Source of the DNA: Nitratidesulfovibrio sp044433065
GTDB lineage: Bacteria; Desulfobacterota; Desulfovibrionia; Desulfovibrionales; Desulfovibrionaceae
NCBI GenBank assembly: GCA_044433065.1
Contig: JAWXUA010000016.1
Span: 1-29,973 of the forward strand
Length of the DNA stretch: 29,973 nt
Direction: 5' to 3'
A program made the position numbers and the translations under genes. Below, piece after piece: positions 1-7,365 of this stretch. The stretch's first letter is position 1. Each line of letters begins with the position of its first letter. The notes beneath the pieces were generated by a model, which worked only from the letters and a program-made list of their open reading frames with translations, was not told where the DNA came from and searched no databases.

Positions 1-40
1 GGAAGGGAAAACCTTTTCAAAGGGTTTCCCTTCCCCCAGC
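1..40. repeat. Palindromic intergenic repeat, copy 1 (cut by window edge)
   Basis: Two arms, GGAAGGGAAAACC and GGTTTCCCTTCCCCCAGC, pair around a short centre (TTTTCAAAG). Its left end is missing because the window starts inside it. It belongs to the same family as the copies at 3540-3581, 5117-5161, 9067-9108 and 29923-29972. It lies just past the 3' end of the repressor gene, so it may act as a transcription end or mRNA-stabilising hairpin there. Confidence 0.75.
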
Positions 41-56
41 ATATTTCCCAACTAAA

Positions 57-752
57 TTAAACGCGTTGCAATACCCAAACGACGCGACCGAAGATGCGGC
101 TAGCGTGTTGTTCGAGTGGGAGGTATTGTTCAGGGTGATTTGGGTTAATGGAGCGGAGAACGAAGCGGGAGTTTTCTGCATCGAGGAAGACGTGCTTGAG
201 GGCGATGCCTTCGAATGGGATGTAGACGCCATACATTTCGCCAGAGACGATATGCTTTTGGGATACATCGATACCGATATACGCACCCTTAGAGATCATG
301 GGCTCCATGGAGGAGGCATCGAGTCGAACGACTTGGATGCCTTGTCCTGCATAAGAGAGAGGCACAGCGAGTTTGGCGATGGCAGGCAGTGGGTATGGTG
401 CGTTGACTTCGCCGCTACCGCAGGACATGGAGTAGACGGTGACGACGCTGGACTTGGAGTCTGGGTCGCTGAAGTGTGAAGGGTCTTCCATGATGGAGCC
501 GATGGGTGCATCGGTGGGCTCGTAGCCTTGGTCGGTGCGCAGATAGGTTGGTCCTGTGCCTTTTTTCAGCCAATCGGGATTGAGACCAAACTTTTCAAAA
601 AGCTTCATGTACCAATCAGCAGGCACGGAATTACGACGTTTGGCATCCGAAATGCTGGACTGACGGATTTCTAGGACTTCAGCAAGCTCGACTTGCGTGC
701 GAGTGCTGGTGGCAAGCTTGATACGGGCAAAAACTTCGTCAAAACTAGGCAC
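57..752 (-). CDS. CI/LexA-like repressor with S24 peptidase domain
   Basis: This 231-residue protein has a helix-turn-helix region at about residues 5-60 and a LexA/CI-type S24 peptidase domain at about 105-231. The Ser-Lys dyad is visible as Ser148 (in SSMEPM) and Lys186 (in IALKHV). Cys111-Gly112 sits where this family is normally self-cleaved, so the protein could be an SOS-cleavable repressor. The start is GTG, chosen because a GGGAG Shine-Dalgarno lies about eight bases upstream. No other phage genes are visible nearby, so it may be a domesticated host regulator of the kind found in several copies in Desulfovibrio genomes rather than part of an intact prophage. Its targets are unknown. 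It is followed by a palindromic repeat. The fold and catalytic residues are certain enough; the regulatory role is inferred. Confidence 0.85.
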   Translation of the reverse strand: MPSFDEVFARIKLATSTRTQVELAEVLEIRQSSISDAKRRNSVPADWYMKLFEKFGLNPDWLKKGTGPTYLRTDQGYEPTDAPIGSIMEDPSHFSDPDSKSSVVTVYSMSCGSGEVNAPYPLPAIAKLAVPLSYAGQGIQVVRLDASSMEPMISKGAYIGIDVSQKHIVSGEMYGVYIPFEGIALKHVFLDAENSRFVLRSINPNHPEQYLPLEQHASRIFGRVVWVLQRV

Positions 753-780
753 GGTAAGACTCCCATGGTTTGGGGTGAAA

Positions 781-808
781 ATTACAGGTTTTGCAATAAA
801 AGCGTCAA
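781..808 (-). promoter_or_regulatory. Candidate promoter of the repressor gene
   Basis: Read on the minus strand, TTGACG (803-808) and TGTAAT (781-786) are separated by 16 bases, each matching the sigma-70 consensus at five of six positions. The start would give an untranslated leader of roughly 20 bases before the GTG codon. It was found by eye and is untested. Confidence 0.4.
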
Positions 809-830
809 AAGAAACGCATTTTTAGTATTT

Positions 831-868
831 GTTAAGAAGTTCTAACACCTATAAAGGAATGGTTAGAA
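831..868. promoter_or_regulatory. Candidate operator half-sites upstream of the repressor
   Basis: Three related half-sites lie in 38 bases: GTTAAGAA (831-838), GTTCTAAC (839-846) and GTTAGAA (862-868). The last two form a perfect TTCTAAC/GTTAGAA inverted repeat with 15 bases between the arms. Their place upstream of a CI-type gene suggests autoregulatory binding sites, although they sit upstream of the proposed -35 box, not over it. Confidence 0.3.
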
Positions 869-1234
869 AAGCGCAAGCCCTTAAACAATTTGGTCAAAAA
901 AGGGCATAAGCCTATTGTAGTAGGCTTTGTATTTTATGTAGTATGGTTAAATATCTATTGCAGTCTAGTAAAAGGCGCTTGCAATTTATAGACTATATAT
1001 AAAGTCATCTTGCATTTTTTTTTGTCTAATTGTAGTCTTGAATAATAATAAAGTCACTAGATGTAAACATTGTTTGGAGTGTACGTATTCTTGTGTCTCA
1101 TAGTATCCATGAAATGCGAGAAGTATGTATAACTTGTGAATACAAGCAAAAAATATGCCAAGTTAGTATATTTAAAAAAATATAATAATAGCGCAAGATA
1201 AGTCTATATTTGCTATTTTGAGGTGAGGTAGATG

Positions 1235-1288
1235 TGTAACATAAGGTGACACTTTTGACGTTTTTATGTAACATAGTGTGACACTTTT
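1235..1288. repeat. 22-bp direct repeat pair
   Basis: Two copies starting TGTAACATA and ending GTGACACTTTT lie at 1235-1256 and 1267-1288, differing at two inner bases. Their starts are 32 bp apart, about three helical turns. A partial third TTGTGACATAAGC follows at 1289-1300. This could be a tandem protein-binding site or the remnant end of a lost insertion sequence. Confidence 0.6.
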
Positions 1289-1426
1289 TGTGACATAAGC
1301 TGTGCGTGTGTAATGTGTTATCGTAATACGAGTATTTTTCAGCGTGATAGAAGTAAAGGCATCATGCTGGTGTTAGAATACACTTATATATTTGTGTTGC
1401 AGTATTGAAAAAGCTTTTTACATGAG

Positions 1427-1462
1427 AAAAGCGCAAGTCTTTTTATTGACTTGCGCTTTTTT
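1427..1462 (-). terminator. Rho-independent terminator after hflC
   Basis: AAAAGCGCAAGTC and GACTTGCGCTTTT form a perfect 13-bp stem around an eight-base loop. Runs of T follow the stem on both strands, so it can stop transcription in either direction. On the minus strand it lies about 40 bases past the hflC stop codon. Confidence 0.85.
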
Positions 1463-1502
1463 AGGCATGCACCAGTAACGGTGCGTGTATTTTTTTATTC
1501 TT

Positions 1503-2354
1503 TTATTGATACAAAGGCTTGATCAGCGGTGTCTCTGGAGTCAAGATAAACTTACCGCCGCCCTCAAAGGACTTCTGCAAGGCTTCAAGACCACGCATAA
1601 ATTCAAAGAATTCAGGTGATTGTGTGTAAGCCTGTGCAAAAGTGCGGGCCGCTTCAGCGTCGCCTTCACCACGGATAGTTTCACTTTGCTTATTGGCTTC
1701 AGCAAGCAAGACAGCACGTTCACGGTCCGAAGCTGAGCGAATTTTAGTGGACTCTTCGCGGCCTTCAGAGCGGTATTGCGTTGCTTGGCGTTCACGTTCA
1801 GCACGCATACGGTCAAAGATTGCGCGCTGGTTCTCAGCAGGCAAGTCTGTCCGTTTAATACGCACGTCGATGATTTCCATGCCATATTCTGCCATGCTTT
1901 CAGAAGCACGCTTGGTTACTTCTTCCATGATTTCAGCGCGTTCGCCAGATACAACCTCGGTGAGGGTGTGCTGACCAACGTGGACACGGAGCTGGGAATA
2001 GACCGTGTCATCAAGACGCATCTGGGCACCAGGGATGGTGCGCACAGTACGATAAAAAAGCAGTGGATCAGTAATGCGCCAACGAGCGTAATTGTCCAGA
2101 ACAATAGTCTTTTTATCGCTGGTTAAGGCTTCTGCTGAGCGAGCATCGTAGTCCAAAACGCGGGAATCAAAATAAATGACGTTCTGAATAAACGGCAATT
2201 TAAAGTGTAAACCCGGACCTGCAACTTCGCCCACAGGTTCACCAAGCTGCAGCACAATGGCCTTTTGCGTTTGGTGCACAACATACACGCTTTGACCACC
2301 AATAACGAAGATGGCTACAAGAGCAATGATAAGAGTAAGTGCTTTATTATTCAT
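1503..2354 (-). CDS. hflC: HflC, SPFH/prohibitin-domain regulator of FtsH protease
   Basis: This is a 283-residue membrane protein with one N-terminal transmembrane segment (about residues 5-27) followed by an SPFH/band-7 domain. The domain opens with the family signature of residues like TQKAIVLQLGEP and continues with a long charged helical region (about 170-245, rich in RAERERQA and EANKQSE). HflC pairs with HflK to form a large ring that encloses and modulates the membrane protease FtsH on the periplasmic side. The start ATG shares one base with the hflK stop (TAATG), so the two genes are translationally coupled. Length is typical for the family. A strong terminator follows. Confidence 0.95.
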   Translation of the reverse strand: MNNKALTLIIALVAIFVIGGQSVYVVHQTQKAIVLQLGEPVGEVAGPGLHFKLPFIQNVIYFDSRVLDYDARSAEALTSDKKTIVLDNYARWRITDPLLFYRTVRTIPGAQMRLDDTVYSQLRVHVGQHTLTEVVSGERAEIMEEVTKRASESMAEYGMEIIDVRIKRTDLPAENQRAIFDRMRAERERQATQYRSEGREESTKIRSASDRERAVLLAEANKQSETIRGEGDAEAARTFAQAYTQSPEFFEFMRGLEALQKSFEGGGKFILTPETPLIKPLYQ

Positions 2355-3472
2355 TACTTACCCCCACCAATTGTTTGATTAAGTGTGCCAAGGGGCAAAT
2401 GCGGCAATATATTGCCTGCTACATCGCTAGGCATGACAATGCGTTCTGTGCCCTCTTGCGAGAGGATATGCTGCATGGTCTCAAGGTATAAACGTTTGCG
2501 CGTCACGTCCTTGGCCTCATTATATTCTTTCATAAGTGCGAGGAAACGTTGGGTTTGGCCCTCAGCTTCGCGTATACGTGTTTCGCGATAGCCTTCAGCT
2601 TGGTTAATGATTTCAGCAGCTTCACCGCGTGTACGAGGAATGATTTCGTTGCGGTAGGCTTCTGACTCGTTAATAATACGGCTCTTGTCTTCGCGTGCTG
2701 AGGCTACGTCCTTAAACGCGTCAATAACCTCTTTTGGCGGATGAACGTCCTGCATTTGCACAGCAAGAACCCGTACGCCAACCTGATACTTATCCAACAA
2801 GGACTGCAATAAGTCTGCAGTTTCATTTTGGATTTGCAACTTACCATCGGTCAAGGCTGCGTCAATATTGCTATTGCCGATAACTTCACGCATGGCCGCT
2901 TCAGCAGCATTGCGGATGACCGTTGGTTGGTCCGTAACCTTGAATAAATAGTCCACAGCATCCTTAATCTGATACTGCACGCTGAACTGAATATTGACGA
3001 TGTTTTCGTCACCTGTCAGCATAGCAGATTCTTCAGGAATATGGCGGACTTGCCCCTGTTGGAATGTGGTCGTTGAGCCAGTAGAGCGGAAACCAATTTC
3101 CGCACGCTGTACCTGTGTCACTGTTGGCGTATACACGCTTTCAATGGGGAACGGTAAGCGATAGTGTGGCCCAGGTTCCACTGTTCGGTTGTATTCACCA
3201 AAGCGTAAAACAACCCCTTGTTCGTCGGGGTTAACAATATAAATACCAGAGAGAAGCCAGAGGCCAACCGCCGCAAGCACGACGCCTTTGCCAATGGGGA
3301 ACGAGAATTTTGGCATTTGTTTGAAAGTGTTACCAAATTTATTCGCATCGGATTGTGGAGTTGGTTTTTCATGTTGTGGGTCATTGTTATGCCCATTCTG
3401 AGAACCATTACCCCAACCACCGTTGTTCTGCCGTTGCCGTTTCTCTTGTAGTTTATCCCAGTCCCAATTCAT
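2354..3472 (-). CDS. hflK: HflK, SPFH/prohibitin-domain regulator of FtsH protease
   Basis: This 372-residue protein starts with a Gly/Asn/Gln-rich cytoplasmic tail (residues 1-50, MNWDWDKLQEKR then NNGGWGNG), which is characteristic of HflK. A transmembrane segment follows at about 63-80, and then an SPFH domain beginning with IVNPDEQGVVLRFGEY. A charged coiled-coil-like stretch lies near residues 260-330. It acts with HflC, encoded immediately downstream with a one-base overlap, to control FtsH. The pair is the first and only transcription unit on this strand between the divergent phosphomannomutase gene and the 750-bp spacer. Nothing unusual is seen in the sequence. Confidence 0.95.
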   Translation of the reverse strand: MNWDWDKLQEKRQRQNNGGWGNGSQNGHNNDPQHEKPTPQSDANKFGNTFKQMPKFSFPIGKGVVLAAVGLWLLSGIYIVNPDEQGVVLRFGEYNRTVEPGPHYRLPFPIESVYTPTVTQVQRAEIGFRSTGSTTTFQQGQVRHIPEESAMLTGDENIVNIQFSVQYQIKDAVDYLFKVTDQPTVIRNAAEAAMREVIGNSNIDAALTDGKLQIQNETADLLQSLLDKYQVGVRVLAVQMQDVHPPKEVIDAFKDVASAREDKSRIINESEAYRNEIIPRTRGEAAEIINQAEGYRETRIREAEGQTQRFLALMKEYNEAKDVTRKRLYLETMQHILSQEGTERIVMPSDVAGNILPHLPLGTLNQTIGGGK

Positions 3473-3539
3473 AATAAATACTAGTTAGGGCACGCAGCCC
3501 TTTTGGTCAAGGGCTTATGTCCCGAAAATTGCTCGGCTT

Positions 3540-3581
3540 GCAGGGGTAATGAAACTTTTTCAAAAGTTGTCTTCCCCTTGC
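3540..3581. repeat. Palindromic intergenic repeat, diverged copy 2
   Basis: GCAGGGG...GAAACTTTT pairs imperfectly with AAAAGTTG...CCCCTTGC. It keeps the AAACTTTTTCAAAAGTT centre of the family but the outer arms have diverged. It lies in the divergent spacer between hflK and the phosphomannomutase gene. Confidence 0.6.
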
Positions 3582-3680
3582 TCCAGCTAGTCCTAAGCAA
3601 TATACCAACTTTATCAGCTTGCCGTGCATAGCAGTTCGGGCTATATTCATGTCATCATGCATGCTGAGCTTTATGGTATG

Positions 3681-3709
3681 CTCATAAATAAAAAGAAACA
3701 TCCTATAAT
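3681..3709 (+). promoter_or_regulatory. Candidate promoter of the phosphomannomutase gene
   Basis: A perfect TATAAT (3704-3709) lies 30 bp before the ATG. Seventeen bases upstream is a weak -35 (CTCATA). The leader would be about 20 bases and includes an AAGGAA ribosome site. Confidence 0.4.
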
Positions 3710-3738
3710 AACATGTAGTTATACCAAAAGGAATTCCC

Positions 3739-5103
3739 ATGAAAGCATTGTCCCCTAGCGTTTTCCGCGCCTATGATATTCGTGGCATTGTGGATAAAGA
3801 TTTTGATGAAGAGTGGGTAGAGCGTCTTGGCAAGGCGTGCGGCACGTATTTTGTGCACAAAGGCTTGTCTTCGGCCGTGATTGGGTATGATTGCCGCCAT
3901 AGCTCCCCAGCCTACCATGAAGCCCTTGTGCGCGGCCTGCTCTCCACTGGTGTGGACGTTGTGAGCATCGGCACAGTCCCAACGCCTATGCTTTATTTCG
4001 CTGTAAAGCATCTGCAAAAGCAAGCAGGCGTCATGATTACAGCAAGCCATAACCCACCAGAATATAATGGTTTTAAAGTTGTGTGTGGTGAGGCAACTCT
4101 GTACGCCGACGAAATCCAAGCGCTCTGGAAGCTCTTCGAAGCAGGGGACTTTGCCGAGGGCAACGGTATTGCATGTGCCCACGACATCCTGCCAGCCTAC
4201 CAAGAAGCCATCGCTTCACGCGTCAAGCTTCATCGTCCATTGAAAGTCATCGTAGACGGTGGCAACGGTTCTGGCGGTGAAATTTGCGCAGAAATCTTGC
4301 GCCGTATGGGTGCCGAAGTTATCGAACAATTCTGCGAGCCCGACGGCAATTTCCCCAACCACCACCCAGATCCCGTTGTCGTCGCCAATATGACCGCGCT
4401 CATCGACCGTGTTCAATCCGAAGGCGCTGACCTTGGCATCGGTCTTGACGGTGATGCCGACCGCCTCGGCGCTGTGGACCGCAACGGACGCCTCCTCACC
4501 GGTGATGAACTTCTCGCTCTCTACGCTCGTGAAATGCTCGCACGCCGTCCCGACTCCATTGTCATTGGCGACGTGAAATGCAGTTACCGTCTCTTTGACG
4601 ACATTGCGGCCCACGGTGGCCAGCCCATGATGTGGATTACTGGTCACTCGCTCATCAAGGCGCGTATGATTGAAGTTGGTGCTCAGCTTGCTGGTGAACT
4701 CTCTGGCCACATGTTCTTTGAGGACAACTGGTTCGGCTTTGACGACGCCATTTATGGGGCCGCACGTCTGCTCGACCTGCTTTCCGCAGGCACTGAGCCG
4801 CTCACAGCGCTTCCTGGTTGGGTCCAGACCTACAGCACGCGCGAAGTGCACATGCCATGCCCCGATAGCGCTAAGGCCACCATCATCGCCAAGGCCCAAG
4901 CATGGTTCCGTGAACGGGCTACCATCAACGATATCGATGGCGCACGCGTTATCTTCCACGACGGTTGGGGACTCGTTCGCGCATCCAACACTCAGCCCGT
5001 GCTCGTCCTTCGCTTCGAAGCCACAACGCCAGAACGTCTACTGGAAATCCGCCAGTTCATGGAAGCGCCCATTGCTGCGTGGATTGAGGAATTTACGGAG
5101 TAG
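3739..5103 (+). CDS. manB: Phosphomannomutase/phosphoglucomutase (alpha-D-phosphohexomutase)
   Basis: This 454-residue cytosolic enzyme interconverts hexose 6-phosphate and hexose 1-phosphate. All four active-site elements of the PMM/PGM family are visible. These are the phosphoserine loop TASHNP with Ser103, the metal loop DGDADR with Asp237, Asp239 and Asp241, the sugar-specificity loop GELSGH at 319-324, and the phosphate loop RASNTQP at 414-420. GEXSGH is the form seen in enzymes acting on both mannose and glucose phosphates (AlgC/ManB type). Length is normal. An AAGGAA ribosome site precedes the ATG. With ManC at 17411 it supplies GDP-mannose, although the genes are not adjacent. The gene symbol reflects family usage and algC would be equally defensible. 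Confidence 0.93.
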   Translation: MKALSPSVFRAYDIRGIVDKDFDEEWVERLGKACGTYFVHKGLSSAVIGYDCRHSSPAYHEALVRGLLSTGVDVVSIGTVPTPMLYFAVKHLQKQAGVMITASHNPPEYNGFKVVCGEATLYADEIQALWKLFEAGDFAEGNGIACAHDILPAYQEAIASRVKLHRPLKVIVDGGNGSGGEICAEILRRMGAEVIEQFCEPDGNFPNHHPDPVVVANMTALIDRVQSEGADLGIGLDGDADRLGAVDRNGRLLTGDELLALYAREMLARRPDSIVIGDVKCSYRLFDDIAAHGGQPMMWITGHSLIKARMIEVGAQLAGELSGHMFFEDNWFGFDDAIYGAARLLDLLSAGTEPLTALPGWVQTYSTREVHMPCPDSAKATIIAKAQAWFRERATINDIDGARVIFHDGWGLVRASNTQPVLVLRFEATTPERLLEIRQFMEAPIAAWIEEFTE

Positions 5104-5116
5104 GGGATTTGAGTTA

Positions 5117-5161
5117 GCTGGGGGGAAGGAAAAACCTTTGAAAAGGGTTTCCTTTCCCAGC
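5117..5161. repeat. Palindromic intergenic repeat, copy 3
   Basis: GCTGGGGGGAAGGAAAAACC pairs with GGTTTCCTTTCCCAGC around CTTTGAAAAG, ending just before the RNase H leader. It starts 14 bp after the phosphomannomutase stop codon. The position suggests a 3'-end hairpin for that gene, but there is no terminal T run, so it is not a standard terminator. Confidence 0.85.
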
Positions 5162-5267
5162 GTTGCACTCTGCATCCGTAAGGCTTGAAGACTCGCCTAA
5201 CGGCTGTCCTTGGGACCCTTCGGGCAGGCCAGACCACCATCCCTTCCCCCATGTAAAAAGAGAAAAC

Positions 5268-5741
5268 ATGACACAATATAATGTAACAATATATACAGAC
5301 GGATCGTGCTTAGGCAATCCGGGTGCTGGCGGTTGGGGTGCGATTTTGCGCTGTAATGGTCAGGAAAAGGAATTGTCGGGCGGCTTTGCCAAGACGACGA
5401 ACAATCGTATGGAAATCATGGCAGTTATCGCGTCCCTTGAGGCATTGAACACGCCATGTACGGTGGAACTTTATACGGACTCCATGTATGTGCGCGATGC
5501 TGTGGAAAAGAAATGGCTCAGCTCGTGGCAACGCAATGGTTGGAAAACTGCTGCCAAAAAACCTGTTAAAAATCAGGACCTTTGGCAACGACTCATCCCT
5601 CTTTTGAAAAAACATACCATGACCTTAAAATGGGTCCGCGGTCACAATGGCCACCCAGAAAATGAACGGTGTGATGAGTTGGCGCGCAATGAAGCAGGGA
5701 AGTCAGGTCAACCACAAGATACTGGATTTGCTGAAGAATAA
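5268..5741 (+). CDS. rnhA: Ribonuclease HI
   Basis: This 157-residue protein cleaves the RNA strand of RNA-DNA hybrids, removing primers and R-loops. The four acidic catalytic residues are in their usual places: Asp11 in YTDGSCLGNPG, Glu49 in NNRMEIMA, Asp71 in LYTDSMYV and Asp136 in ENERCDELA. His126 lies in the GHNGHPEN loop. The basic handle region (WLSSWQRNGWKTAAKKPVKN) of E. coli-like enzymes is present at about 83-102. I chose the ATG at 5268 because the family starts there; the frame is open for 35 codons further upstream, but that part has no homologous character and overlaps the palindromic repeat region. The gene is probably cotranscribed with the downstream membrane protein gene. 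Confidence 0.95.
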   Translation: MTQYNVTIYTDGSCLGNPGAGGWGAILRCNGQEKELSGGFAKTTNNRMEIMAVIASLEALNTPCTVELYTDSMYVRDAVEKKWLSSWQRNGWKTAAKKPVKNQDLWQRLIPLLKKHTMTLKWVRGHNGHPENERCDELARNEAGKSGQPQDTGFAEE

Positions 5742-5767
5742 AACGTAAGAACTAGAAGAAGCCTCAT

Positions 5768-6745
5768 ATGATAGAAATACTCCCTGATATTTGGGCGAAC
5801 CTCATTAAGCCCTTATTACGGCTACTTTGCTACATGTCCATTGGTCTGGTGGTAGCCAATATCATTGAGGCCATGAACTGGACGCGTGGGCTTGCCAAAC
5901 TTGCAGGCCCGTTGGTGCGCCTTGGGCATATGCGCGATGTGGCAGGGACATCATTTTCCATAGCATTTATTTCTGCAATCTCGGCTAATTCCTTGCTGTC
6001 GCAGAGTTATGATAACGGTGAGATTAGTAAACGTGAACTTATTTTTGCCAATTTATTTAACAGTTTGCCAGCAAACTTAACACATTTACCAACGCTATTC
6101 ATCATGACATATTCGGCCATTGGGTGGCCTGCTGTGGTGTACATGAGCTTGACTGTTGGGGCAGCGGCCTTGCGCACAGTGGTGACGATTTTGGCAGGGC
6201 GAGTGCTGTTGCCGCCATTATCCCTAGTACCTGAAGGTTGCGTGAGCTGCCGACTTGATGAGCACAAAGAGAAGTCGAGCCAAGGATTTCGTGCTCGTGT
6301 GGACATGGTTACGCGACGCTTGCGTAAGAGGCTTCCCAAGATCGTGTATTTCACCGTGCCAGTCTATGTTTTTATGTTCATGATGCAAAGATTGGGTTGC
6401 TTCCAAACGGCGCAAGATTGGCTTGCGGGGCATATTGGTTTTATTGAGTTTTTGAAGCCAGAAGCTGTGGGCATTGTGGTTTTTCACTTGGTGGCGGAAT
6501 TCGGTGCGGCCCTTGCGGCGGCGAGTTCTGTGTTCACCAATGGAACTTTGTCTGAAAAAGACATCGTGCTTGCTCTTTTGGTGGGCAATATTCTATCAAC
6601 GCCCATGCGCGCCTTTCGCCATCAGTTTCCGTCCTATGCAGGCTATTTCAAGCCAAGCCTCGCCTTCAATCTAGTGGTGGCCAACCAGCTTTTGCGTGCG
6701 GCTAGCATTATATTCATGGCGTGGCTTTATTATCTGTGGGCGTAG
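5768..6745 (+). CDS. Gate-domain (nucleoside-recognition-like) integral membrane protein
   Basis: This 325-residue polytopic membrane protein has hydrophobic stretches at about residues 16-35, 62-78, 105-146, 192-206, 232-254, 264-276 and 309-324. The motif NSLPANLTHLPT (98-109) followed by a Gly-rich helix, and the second-half HLVAEFGAALAAASS, match the internal two-fold pattern of the Gate/nucleoside-recognition family (relatives of SpmA/SpmB and YjiH). The central loop (155-190) is hydrophilic and contains CVSCR, a possible metal or redox pair. Substrate is unknown for this branch. It starts 26 bp after rnhA and probably shares its transcript. Exported solute or ion transport is the likeliest role, by inference only. 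Confidence 0.75.
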   Translation: MIEILPDIWANLIKPLLRLLCYMSIGLVVANIIEAMNWTRGLAKLAGPLVRLGHMRDVAGTSFSIAFISAISANSLLSQSYDNGEISKRELIFANLFNSLPANLTHLPTLFIMTYSAIGWPAVVYMSLTVGAAALRTVVTILAGRVLLPPLSLVPEGCVSCRLDEHKEKSSQGFRARVDMVTRRLRKRLPKIVYFTVPVYVFMFMMQRLGCFQTAQDWLAGHIGFIEFLKPEAVGIVVFHLVAEFGAALAAASSVFTNGTLSEKDIVLALLVGNILSTPMRAFRHQFPSYAGYFKPSLAFNLVVANQLLRAASIIFMAWLYYLWA

Positions 6746-6782
6746 GGGAATGGCTAGCTTACCTTAACAGCGAGATGATATC

Positions 6783-6824
6783 TATACGGCCGGTGGGCTG
6801 ATATATATGGCCGGCGAGCTGATT
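6783..6824. repeat. 21-bp tandem repeat, two units
   Basis: TATACGGCCGGTGGGCTGAT and TATATGGCCGGCGAGCTGAT follow each other directly (21-bp period, with a few substitutions). Each unit contains a GGCCGG core. Function is unknown. Confidence 0.6.
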
Positions 6825-6880
6825 AGTTTTGCTGATTTGCACCTGCTTGGGGCTAGACAGGCGAGCAAAAAATCCTTATG

Positions 6881-6923
6881 AAAAAAGGGAGTCCTGCCCC
6901 CTAGTGGTATAGGAAGCAGGACT
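6881..6923 (-). terminator. Rho-independent terminator on the minus strand
   Basis: AGTCCTGC (6890-6897) pairs with GCAGGACT (6916-6923) and the minus strand continues CCC then six T. It would end the transcript of the 22-codon ORF at 7016-7084, about 90 bases past its stop codon. Confidence 0.75.
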
Positions 6924-6978
6924 TGCACGGCATGGTTACATACCCCCGTGCTCGGTTGCCATATTTGACGTGTTTTTC

Positions 6979-7011
6979 TGACCTTGGACTAGCGCACCTA
7001 GTCCAAGGTCA
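6979..7011. other. Perfect 13-bp hairpin after the small ORF
   Basis: TGACCTTGGACTA and TAGTCCAAGGTCA pair perfectly around GCGCACC. On the minus strand it begins five bases after the stop codon of the 22-codon ORF. It has no T tract on that strand, so it looks like an mRNA-stability or regulatory stem and not the terminator itself. Confidence 0.7.
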
Positions 7012-7015
7012 ACTG

Positions 7016-7084
7016 CTATTGAGCTATATTAGCTGATAACAGGACAAGAACCATAGCACTTACCGCGATCATAACAATACGCAT
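7016..7084 (-). CDS. Probable 22-residue hydrophobic membrane peptide
   Basis: A 22-codon ORF begins MRIVMIAVSAMVLVLLS and ends SANIAQ. One arginine at the N-terminus is followed by a continuous hydrophobic segment long enough to span a membrane. It has a near-ideal ribosome site (AGGAGG, eight bases before the ATG) in a spacer otherwise free of such signals. A perfect hairpin follows the stop codon at once and a T-rich terminator follows later, so the whole looks like an independent short mRNA of about 200 bases. I do not recognise the peptide. Type I toxins and small regulatory membrane peptides have this design, but it could equally be a leader peptide. Homology cannot be judged from one sequence. 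Confidence 0.5.
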   Translation of the reverse strand: MRIVMIAVSAMVLVLLSANIAQ

Positions 7085-7175
7085 GGCTGGTCCCTCCTAG
7101 TTTCATTGAATGCCGCGCAGGCATAGAAGACTTTTGAGGGCAACCGAGCAATGGCACGTTATATGAAAGCCATAT

Positions 7176-7211
7176 AAAGGGCAAGCTACGAAAATGGCTT
7201 GCCCTTTTTTG
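7176..7211 (+). terminator. Rho-independent terminator on the plus strand
   Basis: AAAGGGCAAGC and GCTTGCCCTTT form an 11-bp stem around a ten-base loop, followed by further T. It could end read-through from the rnhA and Gate-protein unit, or act as an attenuator ahead of the hydrogenase cluster. A second small stem (TATATG/CATATA) directly precedes it. Confidence 0.75.
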
Positions 7212-7365
7212 TTTTCTATATACCTAATTTAATGTGCTTTTTTGTGAGTTCCCTCCTTCCTCTAGCGCATCCACACCATCTCCACCTTATAATAATCCTG
7301 ATTTTCGCCGCCATGCTGTAGCGTGAAGCCTTATTTCACCTACAACACTTTATGAGGGAGGCTTT

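Larger units (their letters stand above)
753..1502. other. 750-bp AT-rich spacer
   Basis: No convincing gene is present. The spacer contains the repressor promoter region, a possible decayed Cys-rich coding remnant (1041-1185), a 22-bp direct repeat pair (1235-1256 and 1267-1288) and the hflC terminator (1427-1462). The sequence between about 880 and 1230 is markedly AT-rich compared with the flanking genes, which would fit a region of past insertion. Confidence 0.6.
6746..7365. other. 620-bp spacer with tandem repeat, small ORF and three hairpins
   Basis: This stretch holds a 21-bp imperfect tandem repeat (6783-6824), a minus-strand unit made of a 22-codon ORF, a perfect hairpin and a terminator (7084 down to 6881), and a plus-strand terminator (7176-7211). 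A TATAAT at 7288-7293 without a clear -35 could serve the hydrogenase cluster. No larger gene is visible. Confidence 0.6.

Noticed and set aside
57..752. Intact prophage at the left edge
   Set aside because: Only a single repressor gene is present. No integrase, structural gene or attachment site is visible in the window.
4216..4959. A 247-codon minus-strand frame inside the phosphomannomutase gene
   Set aside because: It lies wholly within a gene with all catalytic motifs intact on the other strand and has no recognisable feature of its own.
5163..5267. N-terminal extension of RNase HI by 35 codons
   Set aside because: The extension covers non-conserved, repeat-adjacent sequence; the family start is the ATG at 5268.
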